The notes beneath the pieces are model-generated. The model was not told where the DNA came from, did not search any database, and was given only the letters and a program-made list of their open reading frames with translations. 16,155 nt of DNA from positions 1 to 16,155 of the forward strand of contig JACCSF010000253.1 of NCBI GenBank assembly GCA_013813135.1, written 5' to 3'. Shown here piece by piece: positions 1 to 7,712 of the stretch. Numbering within the stretch: position 1 is the first letter of the stretch; every line of letters starts with the position of its first letter. Position numbers and translations under genes: made by a program. The DNA is from Thermoleophilaceae bacterium (lineage in GTDB: Bacteria > Actinomycetota > Thermoleophilia > Solirubrobacterales > Thermoleophilaceae).

Positions 1-2
1 GC

Positions 3-1838
3 ACGGTGTCGCTCGGCACCTGGATGCACGTCGAGAGCTTCCGGGTCGATTGGGCCCTCCGCTACGACACGCTGGCCGCGGTGATGGTCGCGATGGTCAC
101 CTTCGTGGCGACGCTGATCCATATCTACAGCGTCGGCTACATGAGCCACGACGCGACGATCCCGCGGTTCTTCAGCTACCTCAGCCTGTTCACCTTTGCC
201 ATGCTGATGCTGGTGACGGCGGACAACCTGGTGCAGCTCTTCTTCGGCTGGGAGGGCGTCGGCCTCGCGAGCTACTTGCTCATCGGCTACTGGTATGACC
301 GGCCGAGTGCCAACCGCGCCGCCATGAAGGCCTTTATCGTCAACCGGGTCGGCGACCTGTTCTTTGCCGTCGGTATCGCGCTGGTGTTCCTGCTGTTCGG
401 GTCCGTCGAGTTCACCGAGATCTTCGCCCGGGTCCACGAGCACGCCGGCGACAGCTACCGCCTGTTCGGCACCACCTGGCGCGCCTACGAGGTCGTCGGC
501 CTGCTGCTGTTCCTCGGCGCCATGGGCAAGTCGGCCCAGCTCGGCCTGCACACCTGGCTGCCGGACGCCATGGAGGGGCCGACGCCCGTCTCGGCGCTCA
601 TCCACGCGGCCACCATGGTCACGGCCGGCGTCTACCTGATCGCGCGCACCCACCCGCTGTTCGAGCTGGCCCCGGCCGCCGCCGACGTCGGCGCGATCAT
701 CGGCACGGCGACGCTCGTGTTCGCGGCCACGGTGGCGCTCGCCGTCACCGACCTGAAACGGACGATCGCCTACAGCACGATCAGCCAGATCGGCTACATG
801 GTGCTGGGCGTCTCGGTGTTCGCCTACGGAGCCGGCCTCTTCCATCTGATGACCCACGCCTTCTTCAAGGCGCTGCTGTTCATGGGCGCCGGTTCGGTGA
901 TCAGCGCCATGGGCGGCATCCAGGACATGGACCGCATGGGGGGCTTCCGCAAGGCCATGCCGTTCACGTTCGCCGCCTTCACGGCCGGCGCGCTCGCGCT
1001 CGCCGCCTTCCCGTTCACCTCCGGCTTCTTCTCGAAGGACGAGATCCTGGCCTTCACGGTCGAGCGCGGCGGCTGGTACGTCGTCCTGGCGATCGCCGGC
1101 TACGCGGGCGCGGCACTGACCGCCTTCTACGCCTTCCGCATGGTGTTCCGCGTCTTCTACGGCAATCCCGTCGAAGAGGCGCGCGAGCTCGAGCAGGGCC
1201 ACCTCGCCCACCACCCGCCCGCCAACCCGGCGACCGGGGAGCCGGAGGACACCGGCGTGGGCTTCCCGGCCGAGGAGCACCACATCGCCGAGCGCGAGCT
1301 GCCCATGCGCGCCGCGATGGGGCCGCTTGCGGTGCTGGCGCTGCTGGCCGGGCTGGTCCAGGTGCCGGGCGTGAGCGACGTGATCGAGAACTTCCTCGAG
1401 CCCACCTTCGAGGACTCCCGCTTCCATGAAGCGGCACCGAGCGACGGCTCCGAGTGGGTCGGCCTGGGGCTCGGAGGCCTGATCGCGCTCGCCGGCATCT
1501 CCGCCGCCTACTACGCCTACGTGCGCAGGCGCGGGGTGACGCTCGAGCTGCGCGACCGCTTCCCGCGCGCGCACGCCTTCCTCATCAACAAGTGGTACTT
1601 CGACGAGCTGTTCGAGGCCCTCTTCGTGCGGCCGGTCGCCACGGCCGGCGCGTTCGGCCGCGCCGTCGTCGAGACCCGCTTCGTCCAGGGCTTCATCGTC
1701 GGCGGCGCCACCGGCGCGGTGCGCGTCGGCAGCTCGTTCGCGCGTGCGATCCAGACCGGCTACCTGCGCGCCTACGCCCTGCTGCTGATGCTCGGCGTGG
1801 CCCTGCTCGCCCTCTACTTCCTGCTGGCCAGCTCGTGA
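3..1838 (+). CDS. nuoL: NADH-quinone oxidoreductase subunit L (5' end outside window)
   Basis: This is the distal antiporter-like membrane subunit of respiratory complex I, which helps couple NADH:quinone electron transfer to proton pumping. The reading frame is open to the left edge. Comparison with the E. coli functional residues suggests about 55-60 N-terminal residues are missing, so the GTG at 6 is probably internal. Counting from that GTG, the antiporter core is visible: the TM5 glutamate in FGWEGVG (E83), the TM7 lysine in MGKSAQLGLHTWLPDAMEGP (K175), a TM8 histidine in ALIHAATM (H200) and the TM12 lysine in FFSKDEIL (K344). The C-terminus has the long amphipathic lateral helix and final membrane segment typical of NuoL. 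A polar, proline-rich, acidic loop (about residues 393-438) separates the later helices. The stop overlaps the nuoM start as GTGA. The family call is secure. Confidence 0.96.
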   Translation, partial: TVSLGTWMHVESFRVDWALRYDTLAAVMVAMVTFVATLIHIYSVGYMSHDATIPRFFSYLSLFTFAMLMLVTADNLVQLFFGWEGVGLASYLLIGYWYDRPSANRAAMKAFIVNRVGDLFFAVGIALVFLLFGSVEFTEIFARVHEHAGDSYRLFGTTWRAYEVVGLLLFLGAMGKSAQLGLHTWLPDAMEGPTPVSALIHAATMVTAGVYLIARTHPLFELAPAAADVGAIIGTATLVFAATVALAVTDLKRTIAYSTISQIGYMVLGVSVFAYGAGLFHLMTHAFFKALLFMGAGSVISAMGGIQDMDRMGGFRKAMPFTFAAFTAGALALAAFPFTSGFFSKDEILAFTVERGGWYVVLAIAGYAGAALTAFYAFRMVFRVFYGNPVEEARELEQGHLAHHPPANPATGEPEDTGVGFPAEEHHIAERELPMRAAMGPLAVLALLAGLVQVPGVSDVIENFLEPTFEDSRFHEAAPSDGSEWVGLGLGGLIALAGISAAYYAYVRRRGVTLELRDRFPRAHAFLINKWYFDELFEALFVRPVATAGAFGRAVVETRFVQGFIVGGATGAVRVGSSFARAIQTGYLRAYALLLMLGVALLALYFLLASS

Positions 1839-3322
1839 CCATCCACCTCTCGATAGTGCTCTTCCTGCCGCTGGCGACCGGCTTGCTCGGAGCGTTCCTC
1901 CCGAGGGGCATGGCGCGCTGGGCGGTGCTGGCCGGGACGGTGGCGGTGCTGCTGTACACGGTCGCGCTGCTCGTCGATTTCGACGCCGGCGGGGGGGTCC
2001 AGTACGTGACCGACGACGAGTGGATCCCCGACCTCGGCATCCGCTACCAGCTCGGGATCGACGGGCTCAACCTGTTCATGGTCGCCCTCACCGCGATCGC
2101 CTGGGTGCCCTGCACGCTGGTGGCCGCCTTCCGCCAGCACGACCGGCCCAAGCTCTTCTTCTTCAACCTCGCGCTGGCCGAGACCGCCGTGCTGGGCGCC
2201 TTCCTCGCCCAGGACCTGGCGCTGTTCATCGTCTTCTTCGACCTGATGCTGATCCCGTTCTACTTCATGATCGGCGGCTGGGGCACCGGCGACCGCGTGC
2301 GTGCAACGACCAAGTTCGTGATCTACACGCTGGCCGGATCGCTGCTGATGATGGCGGCGGCGATCGCGCTGGGCGTGCTGTCCACGCCCGACGGCGGCGA
2401 GATCTCCTTCTCGCTCGCCGAGCTGCAGCAGCGCTCGGTCTCGGAGGGCACGCAGCAGTGGATCGTGCTGCTGTTCGCGCTCGCCTTCTTCGTCAAGGCG
2501 CCGCTGTTCCCGCTGCACGGCTGGGTGCCCGAGACCTACCGCTCGTCTCCGATCGTCACGATCGCGCTGCTCGGCGGCGTACTGTCCAAGGTCGGCGTCT
2601 ACGGCTTCCTGCGGATCGTGCTGCCGATCATGCCCGAGGGCTCCCAGCACTGGCAGGAGCTGTTCATCATCATCGCGGTCTTCTCGATCCTCTACGGGTC
2701 GATCCTGGCGTTCTCCCAGGACAACGTACGGCTGGTGGTGGCGTACTCCTCGATCGCCCAGATGGGCTTCATCGTGCTGGGCATCTTCGCCCTGGAGGAC
2801 AAGGGCGCCCAGGGCGCGGTGTTCCAGATGCTCAACCACGGCCTCGTGGTGGTGCCGCTCTTCCTGATCGTCGGGGTGATCGCCGCGCGGGCGAGCGGGA
2901 GCGAGTCGCTCTCCGAGCTGGGCGGCATGGCGTTCCGAGCGCCCGTCCTCGCGACGCTGTTCCTGATCGTCGCGTTCGCCACGCTGGCGATGCCGGGCTC
3001 GGGCAACTTCGTGGGCGAGGTGCTCGTGCTGTTCGGGACCTTCGAGGACAAGCTCGTGTACGGACTGGTCGCGAGCGCCGGCGTGGTGCTGACCGCCATC
3101 TACATGATCCGCGTCTTCGGCGGCACGATGCACAATCCCCCCGGGGCGGACGTCGAGTCGAGTGAGATCGACGGACTCCACCTGGCGGCGATCGCGCCGC
3201 TGGTCGCCGTGATCGTGGCGCTGGGGGTGTACCCGAACTTCGTGGTGCACCGGACCGAGAAGGCGACCACCGCCTCGATCCAGGAGGCGCATGGCGTCGG
3301 CGAACAGGTGGCTACGCGATGA
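1835..3322 (+). CDS. nuoM: NADH-quinone oxidoreductase subunit M
   Basis: This is the middle antiporter-like proton-pumping subunit of complex I in the cytoplasmic membrane. The start is GTG at 1835, overlapping the nuoL TGA by four bases, and gives 495 residues, a normal NuoM length. The open frame extends far upstream, but that part is an Arg/Pro-rich shadow of nuoL. Conserved signatures are the TM7 lysine in FFVKAPLFPLHGWVPE (K221), the following LSKVGVYG segment, YSSIAQMGF and the MLNHGL motif. At the position of the essential TM5 glutamate (E144 in E. coli NuoM) the sequence reads FFDLMLIPFYF, so it carries Asp136 rather than Glu. This is a conservative but notable change. Its TGA stop overlaps the nuoN ATG as ATGA, so the three genes are almost certainly co-transcribed and translationally coupled. 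Confidence 0.96.
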   Translation: MTIHLSIVLFLPLATGLLGAFLPRGMARWAVLAGTVAVLLYTVALLVDFDAGGGVQYVTDDEWIPDLGIRYQLGIDGLNLFMVALTAIAWVPCTLVAAFRQHDRPKLFFFNLALAETAVLGAFLAQDLALFIVFFDLMLIPFYFMIGGWGTGDRVRATTKFVIYTLAGSLLMMAAAIALGVLSTPDGGEISFSLAELQQRSVSEGTQQWIVLLFALAFFVKAPLFPLHGWVPETYRSSPIVTIALLGGVLSKVGVYGFLRIVLPIMPEGSQHWQELFIIIAVFSILYGSILAFSQDNVRLVVAYSSIAQMGFIVLGIFALEDKGAQGAVFQMLNHGLVVVPLFLIVGVIAARASGSESLSELGGMAFRAPVLATLFLIVAFATLAMPGSGNFVGEVLVLFGTFEDKLVYGLVASAGVVLTAIYMIRVFGGTMHNPPGADVESSEIDGLHLAAIAPLVAVIVALGVYPNFVVHRTEKATTASIQEAHGVGEQVATR

Positions 3323-4860
3323 CGCTGCCGCTCGCCGAGATCCAGGCCCCGGACATCGACTACAAGGCGCTGTCGCCGCTGATGGCCACGATCGGCGGCT
3401 CGATCGTGGTGCTGATGGTTGGGCTGCTGCGCGGCCGCCTGGTGCAGACCGTGCTGGTGCCGGCGCTCACCGCCCTGTCGCTGTTGACCGCGATCGGCCT
3501 GACGATCTGGATCTGGGAGCCGGGCGTTCAGCAGCCGATCATCGAGGGCTCGCTGACGATGGACGCCCTGGCTCTCGGGGTCGCCGTGCTGGTCTACGTG
3601 GCAGGGCTGGTGTGCGTGGCGCTGTCCCTGCGAGCGGTCGCGGCGCGCGAAGCCGGTCACGGCGAGTACCACTCGATGCTGCTCGGGTCGATCACCGGCA
3701 TGGTCGTGCTCGCGGCCTCGTCGGACCTGATCACCCTGTTCGTCGGCATCGAGCTGCTGTCGATCCCGCTCTACGTTCTGTGCGCCTCGGAGCTGCACCG
3801 GCGCACGTCGCTCGAGGCGGGGCTCAAGTACCTGGTGATCGGATCGGTCGGCTCGGCCACGCTGCTCTACGGCCTCGCGCTGCTCTACGGCGCGACCGGT
3901 GCGATGCAGTTCGACGCGATCGCGTCGGCGATCTCCTCAGACGAGGTGAGCCTCACCGACCCGCTGCTGCTCACCGGCATCGGGCTGATCGCCACGGGCC
4001 TCGCTTTCAAGGCCTCGGTGGCGCCGTTTCACCAGTGGACCCCGGACGTCTACCAGGGCGCGCCCACGCCGATCACCACCTTCATGGCGGTCGCCACCAA
4101 GGCGGCGGCCTTCGGGGTCGCGCTGAGGCTGTTCGACGGCGCGCTCGGCCTGTCGCAGCTCGAGTGGGGCCCGGCGCTGGCCGCGCTGGCCGCGGCCACG
4201 ATCGTGATCGGCAACGTCGGCGCGCTTACCCAGCGGTCGCTGAAGCGGCTGCTCGCCTGGTCGAGCGTGGCCCAGGCCGGCTACCTGATGGCGGGCGTGG
4301 TGGTGGGCTCGACGCTCGGCCTGCAGGCGACGGTCTTCTACCTCGCCGTCTACCTGGTGATGAACGTGGCGGCGTTCGCGGTGGTGATCGCACGCGAGCG
4401 GGTCTCCGAGCGCGGCGACGACCTGTCGTCGCTGGAGAACCTCGGCCAGACGCAGCCCTGGCTTGCGTGGCCGATGACGATCGCGATGCTGTCGCTGGCG
4501 GGCGTGCCCGCCACCGCCGGCTTCATCGGGAAGTTCTATTTGATCGACGCGGCCGTGGCGGGCGACTACGCGTGGCTCGGAATCGTGATCGTCGTGGGCG
4601 CCGTGGTGTCGTTCGCGTACTACCTGCGCGTGGTCGCGGTGATGTGGATGGGCGGCTACGAGGTCGAGCTGCCGACGATCCCGCCGCGCCAGGTCAAGCC
4701 CGTGTCGGGCTGGTCGCCAGAGGCAGACCTGAGCGCCCAGCCGGAGGTCGCGGCGATCGCGATCGCGTTCGCGGCGGCAACGATCCTCTTCGGCGTCTGG
4801 CCGGACCCGCTGTTCGACGCCGCGCGCGACATCGGCACGGCGCTGTCGGGCCTGCGCTAG
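3319..4860 (+). CDS. nuoN: NADH-quinone oxidoreductase subunit N
   Basis: This is the proximal antiporter-like membrane subunit of complex I, and here probably the last gene of the nuo operon. The ATG at 3319 overlaps the nuoM stop by four bases and gives 513 residues. Expected residues are present: Glu145 in FVGIELLSIPLYV, Lys231 in LAFKASVAPFHQWTPDVYQG, Lys261 in VATKAAAFG, the SVAQAGYLMAG segment, and Lys405 in GFIGKFYLI. The protein is hydrophobic throughout, with about fourteen predicted helices. The C-terminal part carries a polar loop near residues 445-470 before the last helix. The stop at 4858-4860 is followed by a palindrome-rich spacer and not by another nuo gene. The identification is secure. 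Confidence 0.96.
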   Translation: MTLPLAEIQAPDIDYKALSPLMATIGGSIVVLMVGLLRGRLVQTVLVPALTALSLLTAIGLTIWIWEPGVQQPIIEGSLTMDALALGVAVLVYVAGLVCVALSLRAVAAREAGHGEYHSMLLGSITGMVVLAASSDLITLFVGIELLSIPLYVLCASELHRRTSLEAGLKYLVIGSVGSATLLYGLALLYGATGAMQFDAIASAISSDEVSLTDPLLLTGIGLIATGLAFKASVAPFHQWTPDVYQGAPTPITTFMAVATKAAAFGVALRLFDGALGLSQLEWGPALAALAAATIVIGNVGALTQRSLKRLLAWSSVAQAGYLMAGVVVGSTLGLQATVFYLAVYLVMNVAAFAVVIARERVSERGDDLSSLENLGQTQPWLAWPMTIAMLSLAGVPATAGFIGKFYLIDAAVAGDYAWLGIVIVVGAVVSFAYYLRVVAVMWMGGYEVELPTIPPRQVKPVSGWSPEADLSAQPEVAAIAIAFAAATILFGVWPDPLFDAARDIGTALSGLR

Positions 4861-4883
4861 CGGCTCGGTCGGGTATGTAGATG

Positions 4884-4901
4884 CCGTACCACTTGGTACG
4901 G
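4884..4901. repeat. Inverted repeat just after nuoN
   Basis: Two perfect 7-base arms (CCGTACC and GGTACGG) flank a 4-base ACTT centre, 23 bases after the nuoN stop. It may act as an RNA hairpin at the end of the nuo transcript or as a dimeric repressor operator. No run of T follows, which argues against a standard intrinsic terminator. Confidence 0.5.
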
Positions 4902-5050
4902 GTAATCCCGCGCAGACCGTGGTGAGGGAACCGACGCGTCGGGGTGAGATCAGCCGAGATGGCTCCACCTACGCCCTGGTAGACCCCTTGTTCGAGGCCT
5001 GGATTGGGGCTACACGGCGATCTCGGCGTTAGCTCGCGTCGGCTCCGAAA

Positions 5051-5063
5051 GAGCGTTACGCTC
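5051..5063. promoter_or_regulatory. Palindrome overlapping a possible -10 box of the acyl-CoA ligase gene
   Basis: GAGCGT and ACGCTC arms surround a single central T. The sequence TACGCT (5057-5062), which fits TANNNT, lies inside it and would place a transcription start near 5069, about 12 bases before the ribosome binding site of the gene at 5091. A symmetric site over a -10 box suits a repressor operator. I see no good -35 element, so this is a weak call. Confidence 0.3.
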
Positions 5064-5090
5064 CTCTGCGGCATCGAAAGGGAGCGAGGA

Positions 5091-6608
5091 ATGAGCGAGA
5101 ACCTGGCCCGGATCCTCACCGAGACGGCGGCCCAGCACGGCGACCTGACGGCGTTCAAGCTGGACGACGTCGAGTTGAGCTACGCCGCGCTCGACGAGTC
5201 GAGCGCGCGCATCGCGTCGCTGCTCAAGGCGAAGGGCGTGGGCACGGGCGATCGCGTCGGCCTGATGCTGCCGAACGTCCCCTACTTCCCCGCGATCTAC
5301 TACGGAATTCTGCGCGCGGGCGCCGTCGTGGTGCCCATGAACGTGCTGCTCAAGGGCCGCGAGGTGACCTTCTACCTCCAGGACCCCGGGGCCAGGGTCG
5401 TTTTCGCGTGGCACGAGTTCGCCGAGGCCGCCGGGGAGGGCGCCGACCAGGCAGGCTCCGAGTGCATCCTCGTCAAGCCGGGCGAGTTCGAGCAGCTCGT
5501 CGTCGCCCACGAGCCCGACCCCGACGTCGCCGACCGCGCAGAGGGCGACACCGCGGTGATCCTGTACACGAGCGGCACCACCGGCCAGCCCAAGGGCGCC
5601 GAGCTGACGCACGCGAACCTGTACCGCAACTGCTCGACCACCTCGAGCACGCTCGGCGGGTTCGGCGTGGGTGACGTACTGCTCGGTGCGCTGCCGTTGT
5701 TCCACTCTTTCGGGCAAACGTGCACGATGAACAGCGCGGTCTGCACCGGAGCCACGGTGACCATGCTGCCGCGCTTCGACCCCGACAAGGCCCTCGAGAT
5801 CCTGGAGCGCGACCGCGTGACGGTCTTCCAGGGCGTGCCGACGATGTACAACGCCATGCTGCACGCCGAGGGGGCCGACGCGGCGGACACCTCGACGCTG
5901 CGCCTGTGCATGTCCGGGGGCGCCGCCATCCCGGTGGAGCTGATCCGCGCCTTCGAGGACAAGTTCGGCTGCGCGATCCTGGAGGGCTACGGCCTGTCCG
6001 AGACCTCGCCGGTGGCGTCGTTCAACCACCCCGACAAGGAGCGCAAGCCGGGGTCGATCGGCACCCCGATCGCCGGCGTCGAGATGGAGGCCTGGGACGA
6101 CAACGGCGACGAGGTGCCGCAGGGCGAGGTCGGCGAGATCGTGATCCGCGGGCACAACGTCATGAGCGGCTACTGGAATCGGCCCGAGGCCACTTCCGAG
6201 GCGATCAACAGCCAGGGGTGGTTCCGGACCGGCGACATGGCAAGGGTCGACGAGGACGGCTACTTCTTCATCGTCGATCGCAAGAAGGACCTGATCATCC
6301 GCGGCGGCTACAACGTCTACCCGCGCGAGATCGAGGAGGTGCTCTACGAACACCCGGCCGTGCAGGAGGCGGCCGTGGTCGGCGTGCCGGACGAGGCGCT
6401 CGGCGAGGAGGTCGGCGCGGCGGTGGTGCTGCGCAAGGGCGAGTCGCTCGGCGCCGACGAGTTGAAGGCCTTCATCAAGGAGCAGGTCGCCGCCTACAAG
6501 TACCCGCGCAAGATCTGGTTCGTGGACGAGCTGCCCAAGGGTCCCACGGGCAAGATCCTCAAGCGCGAGATCGAGGTGCCGCAGGCGGTCGAGGCGGCGT
6601 CTGGCTAG
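5091..6608 (+). CDS. Long-chain acyl-CoA synthetase (AMP-forming, FadD-like)
   Basis: This enzyme of the ANL superfamily activates a carboxylic acid, probably a fatty acid, to acyl-AMP and then acyl-CoA. The ATG at 5091 is chosen because a strong purine-rich ribosome binding site (GGAGCGAGGA, 5081-5090) directly precedes it and MSENLARILTE matches a typical N-terminus. The frame opens earlier, at 5004, without support. The protein has 505 residues. Visible motifs are the P-loop YTSGTTGQPKG (residues 159-169), EGYGLSET (298-305), the hinge region TGDMARVDEDGYFFIVDRKK, RGGYNVYPREIEE, and the C-terminal catalytic lysine in PTGKILKREI (Lys488). Substrate chain length cannot be read from the sequence. 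The gene stands alone after the nuo operon. Its TAG stop shares the CTAG tetramer with the stop of the convergent flavoprotein gene. Confidence 0.9.
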   Translation: MSENLARILTETAAQHGDLTAFKLDDVELSYAALDESSARIASLLKAKGVGTGDRVGLMLPNVPYFPAIYYGILRAGAVVVPMNVLLKGREVTFYLQDPGARVVFAWHEFAEAAGEGADQAGSECILVKPGEFEQLVVAHEPDPDVADRAEGDTAVILYTSGTTGQPKGAELTHANLYRNCSTTSSTLGGFGVGDVLLGALPLFHSFGQTCTMNSAVCTGATVTMLPRFDPDKALEILERDRVTVFQGVPTMYNAMLHAEGADAADTSTLRLCMSGGAAIPVELIRAFEDKFGCAILEGYGLSETSPVASFNHPDKERKPGSIGTPIAGVEMEAWDDNGDEVPQGEVGEIVIRGHNVMSGYWNRPEATSEAINSQGWFRTGDMARVDEDGYFFIVDRKKDLIIRGGYNVYPREIEEVLYEHPAVQEAAVVGVPDEALGEEVGAAVVLRKGESLGADELKAFIKEQVAAYKYPRKIWFVDELPKGPTGKILKREIEVPQAVEAASG

Positions 6609-7492
6609 ACCAGGTCCAGCGCGACCCGCTGCGCCACCCGCGAGCCTGCGCCGATCGCGTTCGCGACCGAGCGGAAGTTCTCGGTGGCGGCGTCGCCGGC
6701 CGCGTAGACACCGGGGACGGCGGTGCGCCCGTCGCCGTCGGTCACGATCGTGTCGCCCGCGGTCAGCTCGCAGCCGAGCGCCGCGGCGATGCCGTTGGGC
6801 TGACCGCGATTCGTGCGCACGAACAGCGCGTCGCGCTGCTCGGCCGGCCCCTCGACGAACTCGATGCGCTGCAGCCACCCTTCGCTGCCGACGACCTCGC
6901 GGATCCGCTCCTCGCGCACTCGCACACCGGCGTCCTGCAGTGCAGCGCGCTCTCCGTTCAGCCGCGCCGGACCGTCCGTGAGCAGCACGACGTCACGGCT
7001 CCAGCCGGACACGACGAGGGCCGAGCGCGCCGCATCGGGGCCGGAGCCGAGGACGGCGAGCGAGAGGTCGCGCACCTCCCAGCCATCGCAGAACGGGCAG
7101 TGGAACACCGACCGGCCCCAGAGGGCCTCGACGCCCGGCAGCGCCGGCGGGTCGTAGCGAAGGCCATGCGTGAGCACGAGCGAGCGCGTGTGAACGGCCT
7201 CGCCACTCTCGAGCTTCACGCCGTATCCCTCGGCCAGCGCCGCGGCGTCGAGCACGGCGCCGTCGCGGACCTCGACGTTGGGGAAGCCCGCGAGCTGCTC
7301 ACGGCCGGCGCGCCGCAGGTCGGAGGGGGCGACGCCGGTCTGGGCCAGCAGCCCGCCGATCCCGTTCGAGGCGGCGTTGGCCGGACGGCCCGTGTCGAGC
7401 ACCAGCACGCGCTGGCGCGCGCGCCCGAGCACGAGCGCGGCGCTGAGGCCGGCCGGTCCGCCGCCGACGATCACCGCGTCGACCACCGGCAC
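6605..7492 (-). CDS. NAD(P)/FAD-dependent oxidoreductase, thioredoxin-reductase-like
   Basis: This is a small flavoprotein disulfide reductase of the TrxR/GliT-like class. From the GTG at 7492 it has 295 residues. An FAD-binding GGGPAGLSAAL follows after nine residues, a redox pair in FHCPFCDGWE lies at Cys132/Cys135, an NADPH-binding LGSGPDAA near residue 144, and the second FAD motif VYAAGDAA near 262-269. The CPFC pair followed by DGWE differs from the CATC of canonical thioredoxin reductase and suits reductases acting on partners or small dithiols other than classical thioredoxin. No trx gene is nearby. The start is uncertain: an in-frame ATG at 7567 would add 25 non-conserved residues, and neither start has a clear ribosome binding site. 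I prefer 7492 because the Rossmann motif then sits at the usual distance from the N-terminus. Confidence 0.85.
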   Translation of the reverse strand: MPVVDAVIVGGGPAGLSAALVLGRARQRVLVLDTGRPANAASNGIGGLLAQTGVAPSDLRRAGREQLAGFPNVEVRDGAVLDAAALAEGYGVKLESGEAVHTRSLVLTHGLRYDPPALPGVEALWGRSVFHCPFCDGWEVRDLSLAVLGSGPDAARSALVVSGWSRDVVLLTDGPARLNGERAALQDAGVRVREERIREVVGSEGWLQRIEFVEGPAEQRDALFVRTNRGQPNGIAAALGCELTAGDTIVTDGDGRTAVPGVYAAGDAATENFRSVANAIGAGSRVAQRVALDLV

Positions 7493-7571
7493 GCGCGTGG
7501 GACGCGAGTGAGTGTCGCCACGGCGCCGCTCGACGGCGGGGGGATTTTGGGAGGTGCAGGTGCTCATTCGA

Positions 7572-7577
7572 AAGCTA
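7572..7577 (-). promoter_or_regulatory. Possible -10 box for the flavoprotein gene
   Basis: On the minus strand TAGCTT fits the actinobacterial TANNNT pattern. Its start point would fall near 7565, just inside the upstream candidate ATG (7567), which is one reason to prefer the downstream GTG at 7492 as the start. No convincing -35 is seen. Confidence 0.25.
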
Positions 7578-7629
7578 AGACCCGGCGAGGCCGAGGACTC
7601 ATCGGCGGGATGACGAATAGTGCGGGCCC

Positions 7630-7645
7630 CGGAGGAATCCCTCCG
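7630..7645. repeat. Inverted repeat between divergent genes
   Basis: CGGAGG and CCTCCG, perfect 6-base arms with an AATC centre, lie between the divergently transcribed flavoprotein and DUF427 genes. This is a plausible operator position, but no regulator gene is adjacent, so function is unassigned. Confidence 0.4.
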
Positions 7646-7699
7646 TGACAAGCGCCACGCTCGCGGCGCGCGCCGGCCGATCAGAGCCAGGTGATTCCG

Positions 7700-7705
7700 T
7701 ACTGT
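7700..7705 (+). promoter_or_regulatory. -10 box for a leaderless DUF427 transcript
   Basis: TACTGT is followed by exactly seven bases and then the ATG at 7713. That spacing puts transcription start at or next to the start codon, the usual geometry of leaderless actinobacterial mRNAs. The absence of any ribosome binding site before 7713 agrees. The -35 region is not recognisable. Confidence 0.5.
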
Positions 7706-7712
7706 AAGCGGC

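Larger units (their letters stand above)
4861..5090 (+). promoter_or_regulatory. Palindrome-rich spacer; possible structured leader of the acyl-CoA ligase gene
   Basis: This 230-base non-coding gap holds several perfect inverted repeats: CCGTACC-ACTT-GGTACGG (4884-4901), the 12-base palindrome CCGACGCGTCGG (4931-4942), AGCC-GAGAT-GGCT (4952-4964), CTAC-GCCCTG-GTAG (4969-4982) and GAGCGT-T-ACGCTC (5051-5063). The piece around 4926-4948 (GGGAACC, a self-complementary stretch, then GGGGTGA) resembles the central elements of the ydaO-type c-di-AMP riboswitch. I do not find that class's conserved 3' element near CCCGACAGCTAAC, so I do not call it. The first hairpin has no T-tract and is a poor intrinsic terminator. 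The last palindrome overlaps a TACGCT hexamer that could be a -10 box. I find no gene here. Confidence 0.4.

Noticed and set aside
1814..3292. Very long minus-strand open frame opposite nuoM
   Set aside because: The product is rich in His, Gln, Arg and Asp with no recognisable motif. It mirrors the codon structure of the clearly real nuoM, as GC-rich antisense frames often do.
3291..4880. Long plus-strand frame overlapping nuoN in another frame
   Set aside because: It is an Arg/Gly/Ala-rich shadow; nuoN in the adjacent frame has the conserved functional residues.
4926..4990. c-di-AMP (ydaO-type) riboswitch
   Set aside because: Only the GGGAACC/GGGGTGA-like core is suggestive. The conserved 3' CCCGACAGCTAAC-type element and the closing stem are not found, so it is kept only as a possible structured leader.
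4984..5012. tRNA-like TTGTTCGAGGCC resembling a T-arm
   Set aside because: No matching acceptor stem, D-arm or anticodon arm can be built around it.
5010..6878. Long minus-strand open frame opposite the acyl-CoA ligase
   Set aside because: It has low-complexity Arg/Ala/Val/His composition and no domain, while the opposite strand carries a full set of ANL motifs.
7645..7707. Possible 20-residue leader peptide (GTG start after GGAGG) before the DUF427 gene
   Set aside because: The GGAGG is one arm of an inverted repeat, the peptide has no informative content, and the DUF427 gene already has a well-placed leaderless promoter.
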